In this document: positions 1 to 11,383 of the stretch, one piece after another | How positions within the stretch are numbered: position 1 is the first letter of the stretch | How the letters are laid out: each line of letters begins with the position of its first letter | Assembly (NCBI RefSeq): GCF_000500935.1 | Contig: NC_022998.1 | Location: 558,001 to 622,000 of the forward strand | DNA: 64,000 nucleotides | Direction: 5' to 3' | Origin: Spiroplasma apis B31 | Lineage (GTDB): Bacteria > Bacillota_I > Bacilli_A > Mycoplasmatales > Mycoplasmataceae | Notes under the pieces: generated by a model | Databases searched by the model: none | Seen by the model: the letters and a program-made list of their open reading frames with translations, nothing else | What the model was told of the DNA's origin: nothing | Translations under genes and position numbers: made by a program

Positions 1-1495
1 AAAAAACGCAGACTTAATCACTGGTGAAATTGAAGTTAAATTAAATAAAATTGAGTTAATTAATAAATCAGAATTAACTCCTTTTGAGATTAAAAACAAC
101 ATTGACTCACAAGAAGACACAAGATTAACTTATCGTTATTTAGACTTGCGTCGCCCTGAAATGCAAAATATTTTAGTAACAAGAAGTAAAGTTAATAATA
201 TTATTCGTAATTATTTTGTAAATAACGATTTTATCGAGATTGAAACACCAATATTTGGTAAGTCTACACCAGAAGGTGCTAGAGACTTTTTGGTTCCTTC
301 AAGATTAAATCCTGGTAAATTTTATGCTCTACCACAATCTCCACAATTATATAAACAATTATTCATGATTGCAGGGTTAGACCGTTACTTTCAAATAGTT
401 AAATGTTTTAGAGATGAAGATTTAAGAATTGATCGTCAATTAGAGTTCACTCAATTGGATATGGAAATGGCTTTTGCAGAACAAGAAGATGTTATGCAAA
501 CAATTGAAAGTTTATTGAAAAAATTAGTATTAGATTTAAAAGGTGTTGACATAAAAGGTAATTTTTTACGCCTAACTTACCAAGAAGCTATGGAAAAATA
601 TGGAAATGATAAGCCTGATATTCGTTTTGGATACGAAATTCACACTTTAAATAATATATTCGATAATACAGAAATACCTTTATTTTCTAATCTTCAAGAT
701 AAAAAAATTAGAGCGATTTGTGTTGACGCACTTTTAACTAAAAAAGATTTAGAAACATTAAGCGAAGTAGCTAAGCAAAATAGCGTGAATATCTTAGCCT
801 TTGCTAAATTTGATCAAAACGAATGATCTGGTTCAATTGGTTCAAAATTGAATGATGCAGAAAAACAAGCATTAATCAAAGAGTTTGATATTAAAGAAAA
901 AAGCACAATTCTATTTGTAGTTGATGAATATTATCGTGCAAGTAAAGCACTTAGTGCCGTAAGAAACACAGTCGCAAGCTTATTGAATACCTTAGACCCA
1001 AATGAATTGAAATTCTTATGGGTTGTTGATTTTCCGTTATTTGAGTTTTCTGAAGAAGAGAACCGTTATGTTGCTGCTCATCATCCATTTACAATGCCAT
1101 CAGAAAATTGTTTAAAAGATTTTGACATAAATAAAGAAAAAGCTTTTGCAAAAGCATATGATATAGTTCTTAATGGTTTTGAAATTGGTGGTGGAAGTCA
1201 AAGAATTACTGATCAAACTATTCAAAAACGAATGTTTGATGCTATCGGGTTAACTGAAAACCAAATTAAAGATAATTTTGGTTGATTTGTAAATGCCTAT
1301 AATTATGGGGCTCCTTATCATGCTGGGTGTGCTCTAGGTTTAGACAGAATAACAATGATATTAACTGGTGCACCAAATATTCGTGAAGTTATTGCATTTC
1401 CAAAAAACTCTTCTGGTATTGACCCGATGACAAATGCACCTGACATAGTAACTGAAACACAACTTAAAGAGTTATCAATTAAATCAGTTAAATAA
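1..1495 (+). CDS. aspS: Aspartyl-tRNA synthetase, 3' part (5' end outside window)
   Basis: Class II aminoacyl-tRNA synthetase that charges tRNA-Asp in the cytoplasm. The start lies before position 1; the frame runs through TGA (Trp) codons at 824-826 and about 1285 to TAA at 1493-1495. Visible are the class II motif 2 stretch with FRDEDLRIDRQLEFTQLD, the bacterial-type insertion domain, the HHPFTMP segment, the GGGSQRI region near 1190 and the motif 3 GLDRITMIL near 1335. The C-terminus PKNSSGIDPMTNAP is typical of bacterial AspRS. A perfect 12-bp hairpin follows directly. Identification is secure; only the length is truncated by the window edge. Confidence 0.97.
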
Positions 1496-1518
1496 TTAAT
1501 TTTAAGTTAAAATATTTT

Positions 1519-1546
1519 AAAAGGTAAATAAATGTATTTACCTTTT
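1519..1546 (+). terminator. Hairpin after aspS
   Basis: Perfect 12-bp inverted repeat (1519-1530 with 1535-1546) with a 4-nt loop, ending in four T. It sits 24 nt after the aspS stop and just before a new promoter-like sequence, so it is a probable rho-independent terminator. Confidence 0.7.
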
Positions 1547-1553
1547 AAACTTG

Positions 1554-1559
1554 TATAAT
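1554..1559 (+). promoter_or_regulatory. -10 element for the R-M/AIPR operon
   Basis: Exact TATAAT preceded by TTG, 24 nt before the ATG of the methyltransferase gene. No convincing -35 hexamer is visible. Position right after the aspS terminator supports a promoter. Confidence 0.5.
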
Positions 1560-1582
1560 AAAGTTGTTTGGGGGATCTTTTC

Positions 1583-3067
1583 ATGAAAATGTATAAAAAA
1601 ACAGGAGAAGTATATACACCTGAGTTAGTAGTTAAAAATATGTTGGATATGTTATCTTATAAAAATAAGAATATTTTAAAAAAGCATATAATTGATAATT
1701 CTTGTGGTTTAGGAGCTTTTTTATCTGTTATTGTTAAACGATACATTAAGGTATCTCTGGCCGCTAATATTAGCTTAAATGAAATTAAAAGAGATTTAGA
1801 GAAGTACATACACGGTATAGAATTAAACAAGGAAAGTCATAAAGTAACAATATCAACTTTGGATGAAATTTGTTTAGAACATAAAATACCTGGAAAAGTC
1901 AAATGAGATATTATTAATGGCGACTCCCTTTATATTAAAAAATATGATAAAAAGATGGATTTTGTAGTTGGTAATCCACCATATATTAGAATTCATGATT
2001 TAGATGCTAAATATAAAGAATTTGAATTCTCAAAAAAGGGTATGACAGATTTGTATTTGATTTTTTTTGAAATAGGAATAAATATGCTAAATGAAACTGG
2101 AAAACTAATTTACATCACTCCAAATTCTTATCTTACAAGCAGCTCTGGGTCTTCTTTAAGAAAATACTTATTAGAGAATAATTTGATACAAAAAGTTTTG
2201 AACCTAGGTCACGATAATCCATTTAAAAATATTACTACTTATCCGATAATTACAATGTTGAAAAAACAAAAGAAAAATAAAGATGTTGAAGTATATAAAA
2301 ATGACTCTATCAAAAACAAATATATTAAAGATTTTACAATTAAAAATGAGACTTACCAGATAGAAAACAAGTTTTATTTTCATAAGTCTAATGATATAAA
2401 CTTTTTAAAAGAAATACTTACCGTTAAATCAAATAATAGCAAAGTTTTTGTAAGAAATGGTCTAGCAACAAATTTCGATAGTTTTTTCTATAATGATAAT
2501 TTTGAAGGTGAGTTTATAATTGATGCAATCAAGGCTTCAAATTTAAAGTATACAAAGCTATTCTATCCTTATGATAAAAGTGGAAAACTGATACCTTTAG
2601 ATGAAATAGAGAGAAAAAATAAAAATATTTATGATGAATTGCAATTGAAGAAATTTTCTTTATGTGATAGATCTTTAGAAAATATGAGTAATTGATATGG
2701 ATTTGCAAGATCACAAGCAATTAAAGATGTTTACAAAGAAAAAATCACAATGAATAATATTATAAGAACTATTGAATCAATTAAAATTATTCACGCTCCT
2801 TATGGAACAGCTATTTATTCAGGTTTCTATATCTATTCAGATTGTATAAGTCTTGAGGAAATTCAAAAAAAGCTGAAAAGTCAGAAGTTCATAGAATACG
2901 TAAAACTATTAGGTAAAGATAAAAATGGACATTATTACTACGTTTCATCTAAGGATGTTCAAAAATACTTAGATTATAGCTTTTTAGACTACGAATATAA
3001 TAAGATTAAATTAGCAATAAAAAAATGTGATAGGGATTTGAATTTATATGAGAAAATACGAAAATAA
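1583..3067 (+). CDS. N6-adenine DNA methyltransferase (Eco57I-like)
   Basis: Predicted S-adenosylmethionine-dependent adenine methylase that protects host DNA from the neighbouring endonuclease. It is 494 aa when TGA codons at 1904 and 2693 are read as Trp. The N-terminal TGEVYTP and the SAM-binding motif I DNSCGLGA (about residues 38-45) are followed by the catalytic motif IV NPPY (131-134), then a long target-recognition part. I chose the ATG at 1583 over the in-frame TTG at 1568 because a GGGGGA ribosome site lies between them. It overlaps the next gene by 20 nt, so the two are translationally coupled. Target sequence cannot be inferred. Family assignment is strong; whether it is a type II or IIG-derived enzyme is inference. 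Confidence 0.88.
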
Positions 3068-3794
3068 TCTTCTAAAAGAAATAAAAAATACATATGCATT
3101 TATTTATCGACCGAGTCATAAAGAAAATAAACGAAGTAATAAAAAAGTCGATAATTTACATTATGCTTTATTACGGCATTTAAGTTCAGAATTGAATGAT
3201 TCTAGTTTTGAGTTGTTCACAAAAGAAACGGATGGCTCGGAATTAAAAGCCAATGGATATTATTATGATAAAAAAACAGATGTTTTAATCATGAATAAAA
3301 AAACAAAAGAAACAATTGCAACAATTGAGTTCAAAATGTTGTTATCAAGTGTTCAAAAAAATAACAACAATAATATTTCTAATATGATAGGTGACGCAAC
3401 TAATATAAGAAAAGCAGGTATAAAAACCTACTGAATATATTGTATAAGCAATACTACACCCGTTTATAAATCAACTGGTGAAATACAAAGTCTATATAAA
3501 ATTAAAGAAAAATATTTTGATGTATACAAAAAGATATACAACGATAATTACTCAGAGGATGATTCAATACCTAATGCTGTCTCTTTCAATATATTAGAAG
3601 ATGATATTGATTTAACAAAGTTGAAGACTAAACAAGAGTTGAAAATAAAATATGACAATCACATCAATAAAGATGGATTTGATATAAAATTAGTTGATAA
3701 TATCAGATATGAAAAAAATAATCTATTTATTAACGAATATGATAAATTTATAAAAAAAATGAGTGAGGAAATAAAAAATGCAATATACCAATAA
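3048..3794 (+). CDS. Putative type II restriction endonuclease
   Basis: A 248-aa protein starting inside the methylase gene and probably its cognate nuclease. I see a candidate PD-(D/E)xK core: Asp78 in TDVLI followed by Glu94-Phe-Lys96 in IEFKM, the spacing expected for this fold. A TGA at 3432 is read as Trp. Residue 43 is encoded by CGG, which is almost absent from the core genes of this window (see findings). It overlaps the AIPR gene by 17 nt. No closer family is recognised from sequence alone, so the nuclease call rests on context plus the weak motif. Confidence 0.6.
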
Positions 3795-5631
3795 ACTTGA
3801 AGAATATCTTGATCTATGATTTTCAAATGAAAACCCAGAAACAAGAATAAAAATATTAACACACTATATTTTTTCAAGAGAAAATAATATAGATGAATCA
3901 AAATATTCATACATAAATTTACTAAATTTTTGTAACAATGAAAATTATCCATCAATAATTATTTATGATGAAGAAGAAGATGATAAATTAGCACAGCTAT
4001 TTTATGTAGCTAATAGTGAGGAAGACGTCAAAGATATCATCAAGAAAAATAAAATATTTATTGATAACTTAAAATCTAACACTTTAAACAAAGATGTACT
4101 TTTCACAAAAGGCTATATTAATTTAATAAATAAACTTTTCGAAAATAATGTCACTGACTACGAATTGATTATTATCTATAATGATTATCTACAGGATCAA
4201 AAAATTATTGCTATGGAAGATTATTTTTTTAATGATCCTAATATTTTTAATTATTGTGAATTGAAAATAATAGATAAAAAAAGATTAAACTCAAAATTTA
4301 TGGGTGAAATTTTGGATGAAAGTCAACAAGAAGGAAATAAGTTTAATTTTGAATTCAAAAACCCGTCAAATATGGAAACTGGAAAGAATAATGCAATAAT
4401 TTATCAAGAAGCAAACGTTGAAAAAACCATCATTCTTTCTTTATCTGCAAAATCGCTTATAAGTTGTTATCATAAATTTAACGAGAGTATTTTTGATAAA
4501 AATGTTAGGTTTGCTATAACAAAAGGGACAGCATCTAAAAGTGTGGATGACAGTATTAGAGAAACTGTAAAAAACAATCCAGGGAAATTTTTTATTTTCA
4601 ATAATGGTGTAACAATAGTTAGTGAAAAAATTGGCGAAATAGATATCCTAAATAACTTAGTTTCTTTGAAAAACTTCTCAATTGTCAATGGAGCTCAGAC
4701 TATAACTAATCTTGAAAAAATTAATAGAGACTCATCAATGAAAGACAACATAGATAAGGTTTATGTTGTAGCAAAAATTATTGAGGTTAAAGATGAAAAT
4801 CAAGATGACTTGGTAGAAAAAATAACAAAAGCATCAAATAATCAAAAACCAATTACACCTAGAGATTTAAAATCGAATGCCAAAGAAATGATAGCTTTAA
4901 AAGAATTCTTCAAAGAAAATAATGTAATCTTAAATGTTAAACGGGGAGACCAAGCCTTAGCTGATAAAAAATATATAGCTAAAAGATTGGGAATTAATGA
5001 TGTAAGTAAAATACCTAGTGTACTTAATGATCAAGTCGCGCAATACGTTTACTCACTTATATTAATGAATCCAACATTCTCTTTACAAAATAAATCTAAG
5101 ATATTTAATGAAAAAAATTACGAAAAAATATTTTTAAATAAAAGCGTTTCACATGAAGACATATTCTTATCATATTCATTCTACTCAAAGGTATCTAAGT
5201 TATTAACAGAATTGAATAATTATATTATTTTTGGAGATATTGAAGGTGTTCAGCCACTTATAGGTAACATAAATTCTTGAGTAATTTCTTTAATTTGATT
5301 GATTTGAAACATTAAAGACTCATTAGGAACAATTGTTAATTACAAAAGTTTAGAAACTTTCAAAAACGTAAAAGGTACATTTGTAAACAAGACAATAAAC
5401 GATGAGTTTGAGTTCAATAAGGATGAATTAGCATCTTTTATGTATAATTGTTACGAAATCATATATAAAATGTATCTGGAGAAAAAAAATAAAAAAGGAG
5501 AACTTTTCTCACATTCAGCGTTTTCATATAAAGAAGAGTTTTATCAAGAATTTATAAAAGAAGTATTTAAAATTAAAATAATAAGTGAATTAGAAAGAAA
5601 AGTAAGATACTTAAGTAGTATCTTCAAATAA
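3778..5631 (+). CDS. AIPR family (abortive infection) protein
   Basis: A 617-aa protein matching the AIPR family (abortive infection phage resistance), which occurs beside R-M systems. Recognisable signatures are FFIFNNGVTIV (about residues 272-282) and the IVNGAQTITNL segment beginning at residue 302, the two most conserved AIPR blocks. TGA is Trp at 3817, 5278 and nearby. Residue 389 is encoded by CGG. The C-terminal 110 residues are lysine-rich and helical. As third gene of an overlapping operon it probably acts with the methylase and nuclease or as a backup abortive-infection module; its biochemical activity is not known to me. Confidence 0.82.
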
Positions 5632-5637
5632 TACTGT

Positions 5638-5678
5638 AAAAACTTGTTGAATAATTACAAGTTTTTTTTTTTTTTTTT
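5638..5678 (+). terminator. Terminator of the R-M/AIPR operon
   Basis: 10-bp perfect stem (5638-5647 with 5657-5666), 9-nt loop and an uninterrupted T run to 5678: a canonical rho-independent terminator. Confidence 0.9.
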
Positions 5679-5680
5679 GT

Positions 5681-5720
5681 GTTTAAACTTTTTTAAACTT
5701 TTTTAAACTTTTTTAAACTT
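5681..5720 (+). repeat. Four tandem 10-bp repeats
   Basis: Four head-to-tail units of TTTTAAACTT (the first begins with G), lying between the operon terminator and the PTS gene. Each unit contains the palindrome TTTAAA. Function unknown; it could be a protein-binding array or a slippage product. Confidence 0.8.
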
Positions 5721-5856
5721 TCCTTATTGTGGTTTAGTTTTAATGCTAAGATACTTACAGGAGATACATCAAAATCACATAGTTTTTAACTATATATTAC
5801 AAAAATACCAAAACTTTTATTAAACTGTTAATTTATTTCGAAAAAGGGTGTTGGTT

Positions 5857-8061
5857 ATGAGAAAAAAGAGTGAAGAGCAATCTTTATTAATTAGAATAAT
5901 TGATCTTGTTGGTACACATAAAAACATAAAAGATATCTATAATTGTGCAACAAGAATTAGATTAACTTTATATAATAATCAGATCGTAAATGTTAATAAC
6001 TTGAAAAAAATTAAAAGTTTCAAAAATGTTTTATGATCAAATAACGAACTACAAATTATAGTTGGACCTGGAGTTGAAAAACTAACGAGTCTATTGAAAT
6101 CTAGGCTTGATGACTTAAGGAACAAAGAAGATTATGACAGCTTTAACATTAACTCTAAGATGTCAAAACAAAACAATATTTCATATGGTAGCAAGTTCTT
6201 GAAAGCTGTATCAGCTATTTTTGGTCCACTTATTCCTTTCTTAATAGGAGTTGGTTTATTGATGGCTTTTCAACAACTGCTTATAAGAATGAAGGTGAGT
6301 TCACTTATTACTAAAGATGGTGTAATGGGAGTCGATTACAATGTATTTGATTATGTCTTAAATATTATTACTGGTACAGGGTTTAAAATGATGGGTGTAG
6401 TTGCGATGTGATCAACTGTCCGTTATTTAGGTGGCAAACCACCAATTGCCATTACTCTTGGTTTGATAATGGTATCCCCAATTATTCCAGAAAATGGAGT
6501 TCATCTCTTTGAAATTGGTAATTGAGATATTGTTATTAAGCCGTTTTATTCAACAATATTAGTTTTTATTGTTATGGGAATAGTTATAGCATATCTACAA
6601 AGTTTTATGGATAAATATTTTAATTCAGTAGCAAATTTCTTATTAAATCCATTTTTGACTTTATTGATAGGAGGAATATTAGCATTTTTTTTACTAGGAC
6701 CTATTATGGGTATAATCGAAAATGTACTTTTATTAGCCTTTGATTGATTCATGAAATTACCGTTTGGTTTAGGAACTATGATAGTTGGTTTAACTTGACA
6801 ACCATTAGTGGTGTTAGGGGTTCACAACATTTTGTTTTTTGCAGCAACAGCTGATCTGGTTGCGAATAATAACCCGTCATTGTTTCTAGCAGCAGCATTC
6901 GCTGCTGCATGAGCCCAAATGGGTGCTACTATTGGGGTTTGTTTAAGAAGTAAAAGAATTATTGATAAAACATCCGCTATTGCCGCTGCATTACCTGGAA
7001 TTATTTCGGGTCCGACTGAATCTTGTATATATGGTGTAAATTTACCAAAAGGCTTACCATTTATAACTGGTGTGATCGCAGGAGCATTAGGTGGATGATT
7101 AATAGGAATATTTGGCGTAGCTTTAAACAATTTAGCAGGTCTTGGAGGAGTTGTTGGTTTCTTGGCCTATACTGATAAATTGTTATTAGCAATTTTGATT
7201 GATTTAGTTTCTTTTGGTTTAGGAATAATAATAACCTTTATATTTTGGAAAGAAGAAAAATCAGAAAAACGACTTGTTATGAAGACTACAAAAAAATTAA
7301 ACAAAGTTGAAAGACTTTCAAGTATTATAGATTATCAAGCACTTGAATTAATACAAAACTTAAGAAAGCATAAAAAGAGAAAAACTTCATTAGATGAAAT
7401 TTTAAAGACATCAAATAAGATTTTAATGAAAAAAAATCTTATTGATGTCAATCTATCTAATGATCTTGAAGAGCTACAAGTTGATTCTAACAATCTTATC
7501 AAAAATAAGTATTTTATTAGAAGGCTTGAAGCACAACTTAAATTAGTGCGTACTAATAGACAGTCGAAATTAAATAACATATATTGTGATATAAAACAAA
7601 AAGCTTTATCTCTTAAAGAAGTTCTTCCTAAAACAAAAGAATTTTTAATTTTACTAGTAAAAATCAAAAATCTTGATTTTAGCCTCAAACGAATATTAAA
7701 TAGAGTGGAAGAAAAAAAAGAGAAATTAGCATCGAGAGGAAACAAATTACTTACATCAAAGAATAAAAACGATTTTACTAAGGGTTTGTCACTTATAGAA
7801 AAATCTAAGAATAGTATAAAACCTTCATCGAAGTATGATAGTTTACTTGAAAAAAAATCATACCTTGAAGTTGACATAGAAAAAAAAGAAAAACTTTTAG
7901 CTCAAGTTTTAAAAGATAAATATGATGAATTTGAAAAAAGTATTATAGATATTGAAAACATAAAACAAAAGGACTTATCTTATTTTAAAAATAAATATTT
8001 TGATGATCTCCATACTATTTTCATTAAAGAAAAAATAGTGACATCTAAATGTGTTCAATAA
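5857..8061 (+). CDS. PTS EIIBC sugar permease with long C-terminal coiled coil
   Basis: Membrane sugar permease of the glucose/sucrose PTS superfamily, 734 aa. The EIIB domain has the phosphorylated cysteine in NCATRIRL (Cys30). The EIIC part shows about ten hydrophobic segments; the usual GITEP-like motif appears as GPTESCIYGVNLP, a divergent form. After the last membrane segment (about residue 455) come some 280 charged, lysine/leucine-rich helical residues where an EIIA domain would usually sit. ATG 5857 is preceded by AAAAAGGG, better than the GTG at 5848. The next gene is a phosphofructokinase-like kinase, so a fructose-type or sucrose-type substrate is possible; the sugar is unproven. 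Confidence 0.85.
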
Positions 8062-8105
8062 ATATAAGGGGTGGAAAGGGAGATAATTTTTATCTAAATC
8101 AAAGA

Positions 8106-9049
8106 ATGAAAAAGAATATATTTATAATATCTTTAAGTCCTGCATTAGACTATGTATTACATTTTGAAGAGTTAAAAAAAAATAAAACAAATAGACCAAT
8201 TAAAATAGATTTATATCCTTCAGGTAAAGGAATACATGTTTCTATGTTTCTAAATAATCTAGGTGTTGAAAACAAATCATTGATATTCACAAATGGCTTA
8301 TTTGAAAACTATTTTTATGATAATCTTGACAAGTTTGGGATTAAATACCAAAAGTTTAAAGCTGATAGAGATATAAGAATCAATTTAAAATTAATAGATG
8401 AAATGCAGACAGAATGTAGCGTTTCTACTTCAGAAATAAACGATTCAGAAATTGAAAAGCTCATAAAGTACTTAAAACAAAATGTTAAAGAAAATGACTA
8501 TGTTATATTAACAGGGAGCATACCCAATAATATGAGTTACAAAATATATGGTAATTTATGTGAGATAATAAATAATTTAAATGCTAACTGCGTAATAGAT
8601 TCCTATGGAGAAACTCTTAAATACGCAATTACTAAAAAACCATTTCTTATAAAACCTAATATCGATGAACTTGCGTTAACTGCTAATATTGAAATTAAGA
8701 ATGAATCAGATATTATTAAAGCTTCAAATATTTTATTGAACAATGGAGCGCAAAACATCTTAGTGTCAATGGCTGAAAAGGGTGCGTTATTTGCAAATAA
8801 AAACATAATTATAAAATGCCCAGTAGGTAGTTGAAATGATAAATTAGTCAATGCTGCAGGATCTGGTGATACTATGTTAGCGGGCTTTTGAGTCAATTTA
8901 TAATACATAGTGACTTTTCTAAAGCCTTATTATATTCTGTAGTTTGTGGAAGTGCTACCGCATTTTCTAACAGAATAGCTACAAAAGATAAAGTTTTAGA
9001 GTTGATTGAAAGCGATAAAACTCTTAAAGTCATATATATTAAGCAATAA
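8106..9049 (+). pseudogene. 1-phosphofructokinase-like PfkB kinase, frameshifted
   Basis: PfkB-family sugar kinase, nearest in layout to 1-phosphofructokinase (FruK). It has the N-terminal LSPALDYV start, the GKGIHVS substrate-binding block and the catalytic motif AAGSGDTMLAGF. Frame 0 stops at TAA 8901-8903, directly after GFWVNL. Shifting to the frame beginning with TTT at 8897 restores about 50 residues of typical PfkB C-terminus (FIIHSDFSKALL ... VCGSATAF) to TAA 9047-9049. One missing T in the run at 8897-8899 explains this. The catalytic Asp is before the break, so a truncated product or ribosomal slippage is conceivable. An in-frame upstream ATG at 8049 overlaps the PTS gene. Confidence 0.8.
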
Positions 9050-9234
9050 ATAGATATTTATTAAAAGTAAAACAAGTGTTTACTTGTTATTAAAATATTA
9101 ATAAATTGTTTTGTCACTATTTAAAACTTTGTAAACATTTTATCAGCTAAAATTATCTATGTGTATTTATAAAAGAAATGAAAGATAAAAAGTCAAATAA
9201 TAGTAAATATGAGTTTATTAAACAAATATTTTAA

Positions 9235-9261
9235 AAAAAACAACTAATAAGGTTGTTTTTT
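9235..9261 (+). terminator. Hairpin between PTS/kinase region and lipoprotein
   Basis: 10-bp perfect stem (9235-9244 with 9252-9261), 7-nt loop, six T at its 3' side. The preceding 180 nt contain no gene that I can support. Confidence 0.65.
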
Positions 9262-9274
9262 AATTTCTATTTGA

Positions 9275-9280
9275 TATAAT
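9275..9280 (+). promoter_or_regulatory. -10 element of lipoprotein 9313
   Basis: TATAAT 33 nt before the ATG; GTTGTT at 9252-9257, inside the hairpin, is a possible -35 with 17-nt spacing. An AAAGGAG ribosome site follows at about 9295-9301. Confidence 0.5.
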
Positions 9281-9312
9281 TTCAATGTTTTATAAAAGGA
9301 GTAATTAAAATT

Positions 9313-11115
9313 ATGAAAAAATTATTAGCTATATTAGGTGGCTTAACTGTAACGGTTTCACCAACAACTTACATGATTTCATGTGGAAGTAAAAACAAAG
9401 AAACAAACAATAGTAATGGTGATGAAGGTGCAACAGATAGTACTCAAAACACCTTAAAATTAATCGAACAATTTAAAAAAGAAGTAAATGACATCATTTC
9501 TAAACAATTTAATGATTCTATCAAAAATATGTTTGAACTAGAAGGTGACCAATCATCTAAGAATAGTTTCTTAAAAAACGATATATTGAAAGATGTACAA
9601 AAAGGTGAAACTGAAAAGCCCACTTTAACTAATGAGCAAAAAATCAGTTTAACTAAAGATTTAGAGTCTAAAATAAATATTGAAAACATCAAAAGTGAAC
9701 TTAATCGTTTAAAAACAAATTCAGAATATGATATTCTATTAAAAGATCTAGATAATGTATACAAGGAAACTTCAATAGATTGAGATACTTTGAGAATCAA
9801 ATACAACACAGACAGTATTACCATTTCAAATGTAATATTCAATTTTTCAATAGTTACAAATTATAAAAGTATTGACTTATCTACTGAAACTTATGATACG
9901 AAATTAAAATTTGTGTATTCTCAGTCAAATAATAAAAAAATTATCGAATGAGGTCAAAGTGCGTATGACGAAATCAAAAATACTTACTTGTTCAATAGTG
10001 AAAAAAGTGTCATTAACTCAGATTCAATGGAGAAAGATGACAAAAATAAAATATTCTCTGACAACTCTGATAAATATGCAAAATATATTAATGATGTAAA
10101 TAAAGGTATTGCCGCTGATGTTATTGGAAAACTAAAGCCAATAGATGATAATCAAGCTGTTAAAGTTGAATTTTCTGCTAATGAAGATATATTTAAAAGC
10201 ATAAAATGAGATGCATCTTTAAAAATGAAAGATCAAGAAAACGGAGTTTGAATACCTGATGATAGTGAAATCTTTAATTATTTGTTTAAAAATGAATCTA
10301 ACAAAGTGGAACAAAAATTAAACGATTCTTCTGTTGAAGTTGAAAAATCTATTTATGAGAGAGTTAATAAAAATTACAAAAGCATGATCGATTCTTATAA
10401 AAAGGATGTTGAAAATGTATTAAAAGCAGCGAACAAGAGTACCGAACTTGAAAATATAAAAATTACAAGTTCTTCTAAACTTGGTTATATGACTTTAAAA
10501 GGTTTAACACTAAAAATCAGTAATTATACTCATGAATTACCAGATCTTGATTTATTAACTGCTTTTAGTGTTGATGGAAAAGAAAATTTATTTGATTCAG
10601 AAAAATTAAATATGGATTCTTCAAAAAATCTAGCAGCAATATACTACAATGTTATGCAAGGTGTTGAAAGTTTCCATAAAGTTTATGGAATTCAAAAACC
10701 AACTGATAGCAACACTTTATCTGCATTCACTGGTAAAACAGAAGGAATGAATGTTTCATTGTGAGATAAGTTCCAAGAAATAAACAACGGTAGGGATATG
10801 AATTACTACTCAAGACACGGAAATTGAATTTCTGATTACATTAATCTTTCATCATCAGCTCTTGCTGAATATAGAACTTTGTTACTAAAAAATGGTGAAC
10901 AAAAAGACTTTAAGTTTTCTATTCAAGATCCTGGTTATAACAAAAGTGAGAGAGGTATTTTTGCCCTTAATGATAAAGGGATAGTTATAAAAGAATTTAC
11001 TAATGGTTTGAGATATTCACCTGTAAAATTAGAATTTGAGTTAGATTTTGTAAAAATTAAATTTAGTATCGGAATTCTATTTAATAGACCTGCAACTGTA
11101 TTTGAAAAAAAATAA
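9313..11115 (+). CDS. Large surface lipoprotein
   Basis: A 600-aa predicted lipoprotein anchored on the cell surface. The signal peptide MKKLLAILGG is followed by a lipobox ending MISC (Cys24), then an Asn/Ser/Glu-rich linker and a mostly hydrophilic body. Several TGA codons are read as Trp, joining what would otherwise be four short frames. Segments such as SKLGYMTLKGL and HELPDLDLLTAF near residues 395-420 match equivalent parts of the two lipoproteins at 15687 and 23788, so all three are one paralogous family. Function is unknown to me. Unlike those two, it has no poly-T promoter spacer. Confidence 0.88.
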
Positions 11116-11122
11116 TATCTTT

Positions 11123-11158
11123 AAAAAACATATCTTGATTATAAAAGATATGTTTTTT
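11123..11158 (+). terminator. Terminator after lipoprotein 9313
   Basis: 14-bp perfect stem (11123-11136 with 11145-11158), 8-nt loop, T-rich 3' arm. The 225 nt between it and the next gene are AT-rich and hold nothing I can name. Confidence 0.85.
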
Positions 11159-11383
11159 TGTTCTTGTAACTCCTATATGTATAATTAAAGTAAAAAAATT
11201 ACACACAGTATCATAATTATTAATTAACAACTTGCATCAGATAATCTTGAATATTAATATATAAAATATTTATATTGAATTAAATTTATCACAAAATATT
11301 AATTAGAATAGGTTATTTAAATACAACGAAGTTTTTTTTGTGTATTATATTTATAAAGAAAAAAGTATTAAGGAAATAAAAAA

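Noticed and set aside
146-1285. Apparent break of aspS and many other genes at TGA.
   Set aside because: The TGA codons fall at Trp positions across dozens of conserved proteins; this is genetic code 4, not pseudogenes.
5681-5720. A CRISPR array.
   Set aside because: Repeat units are 10 bp without spacers and no cas gene is in the window.
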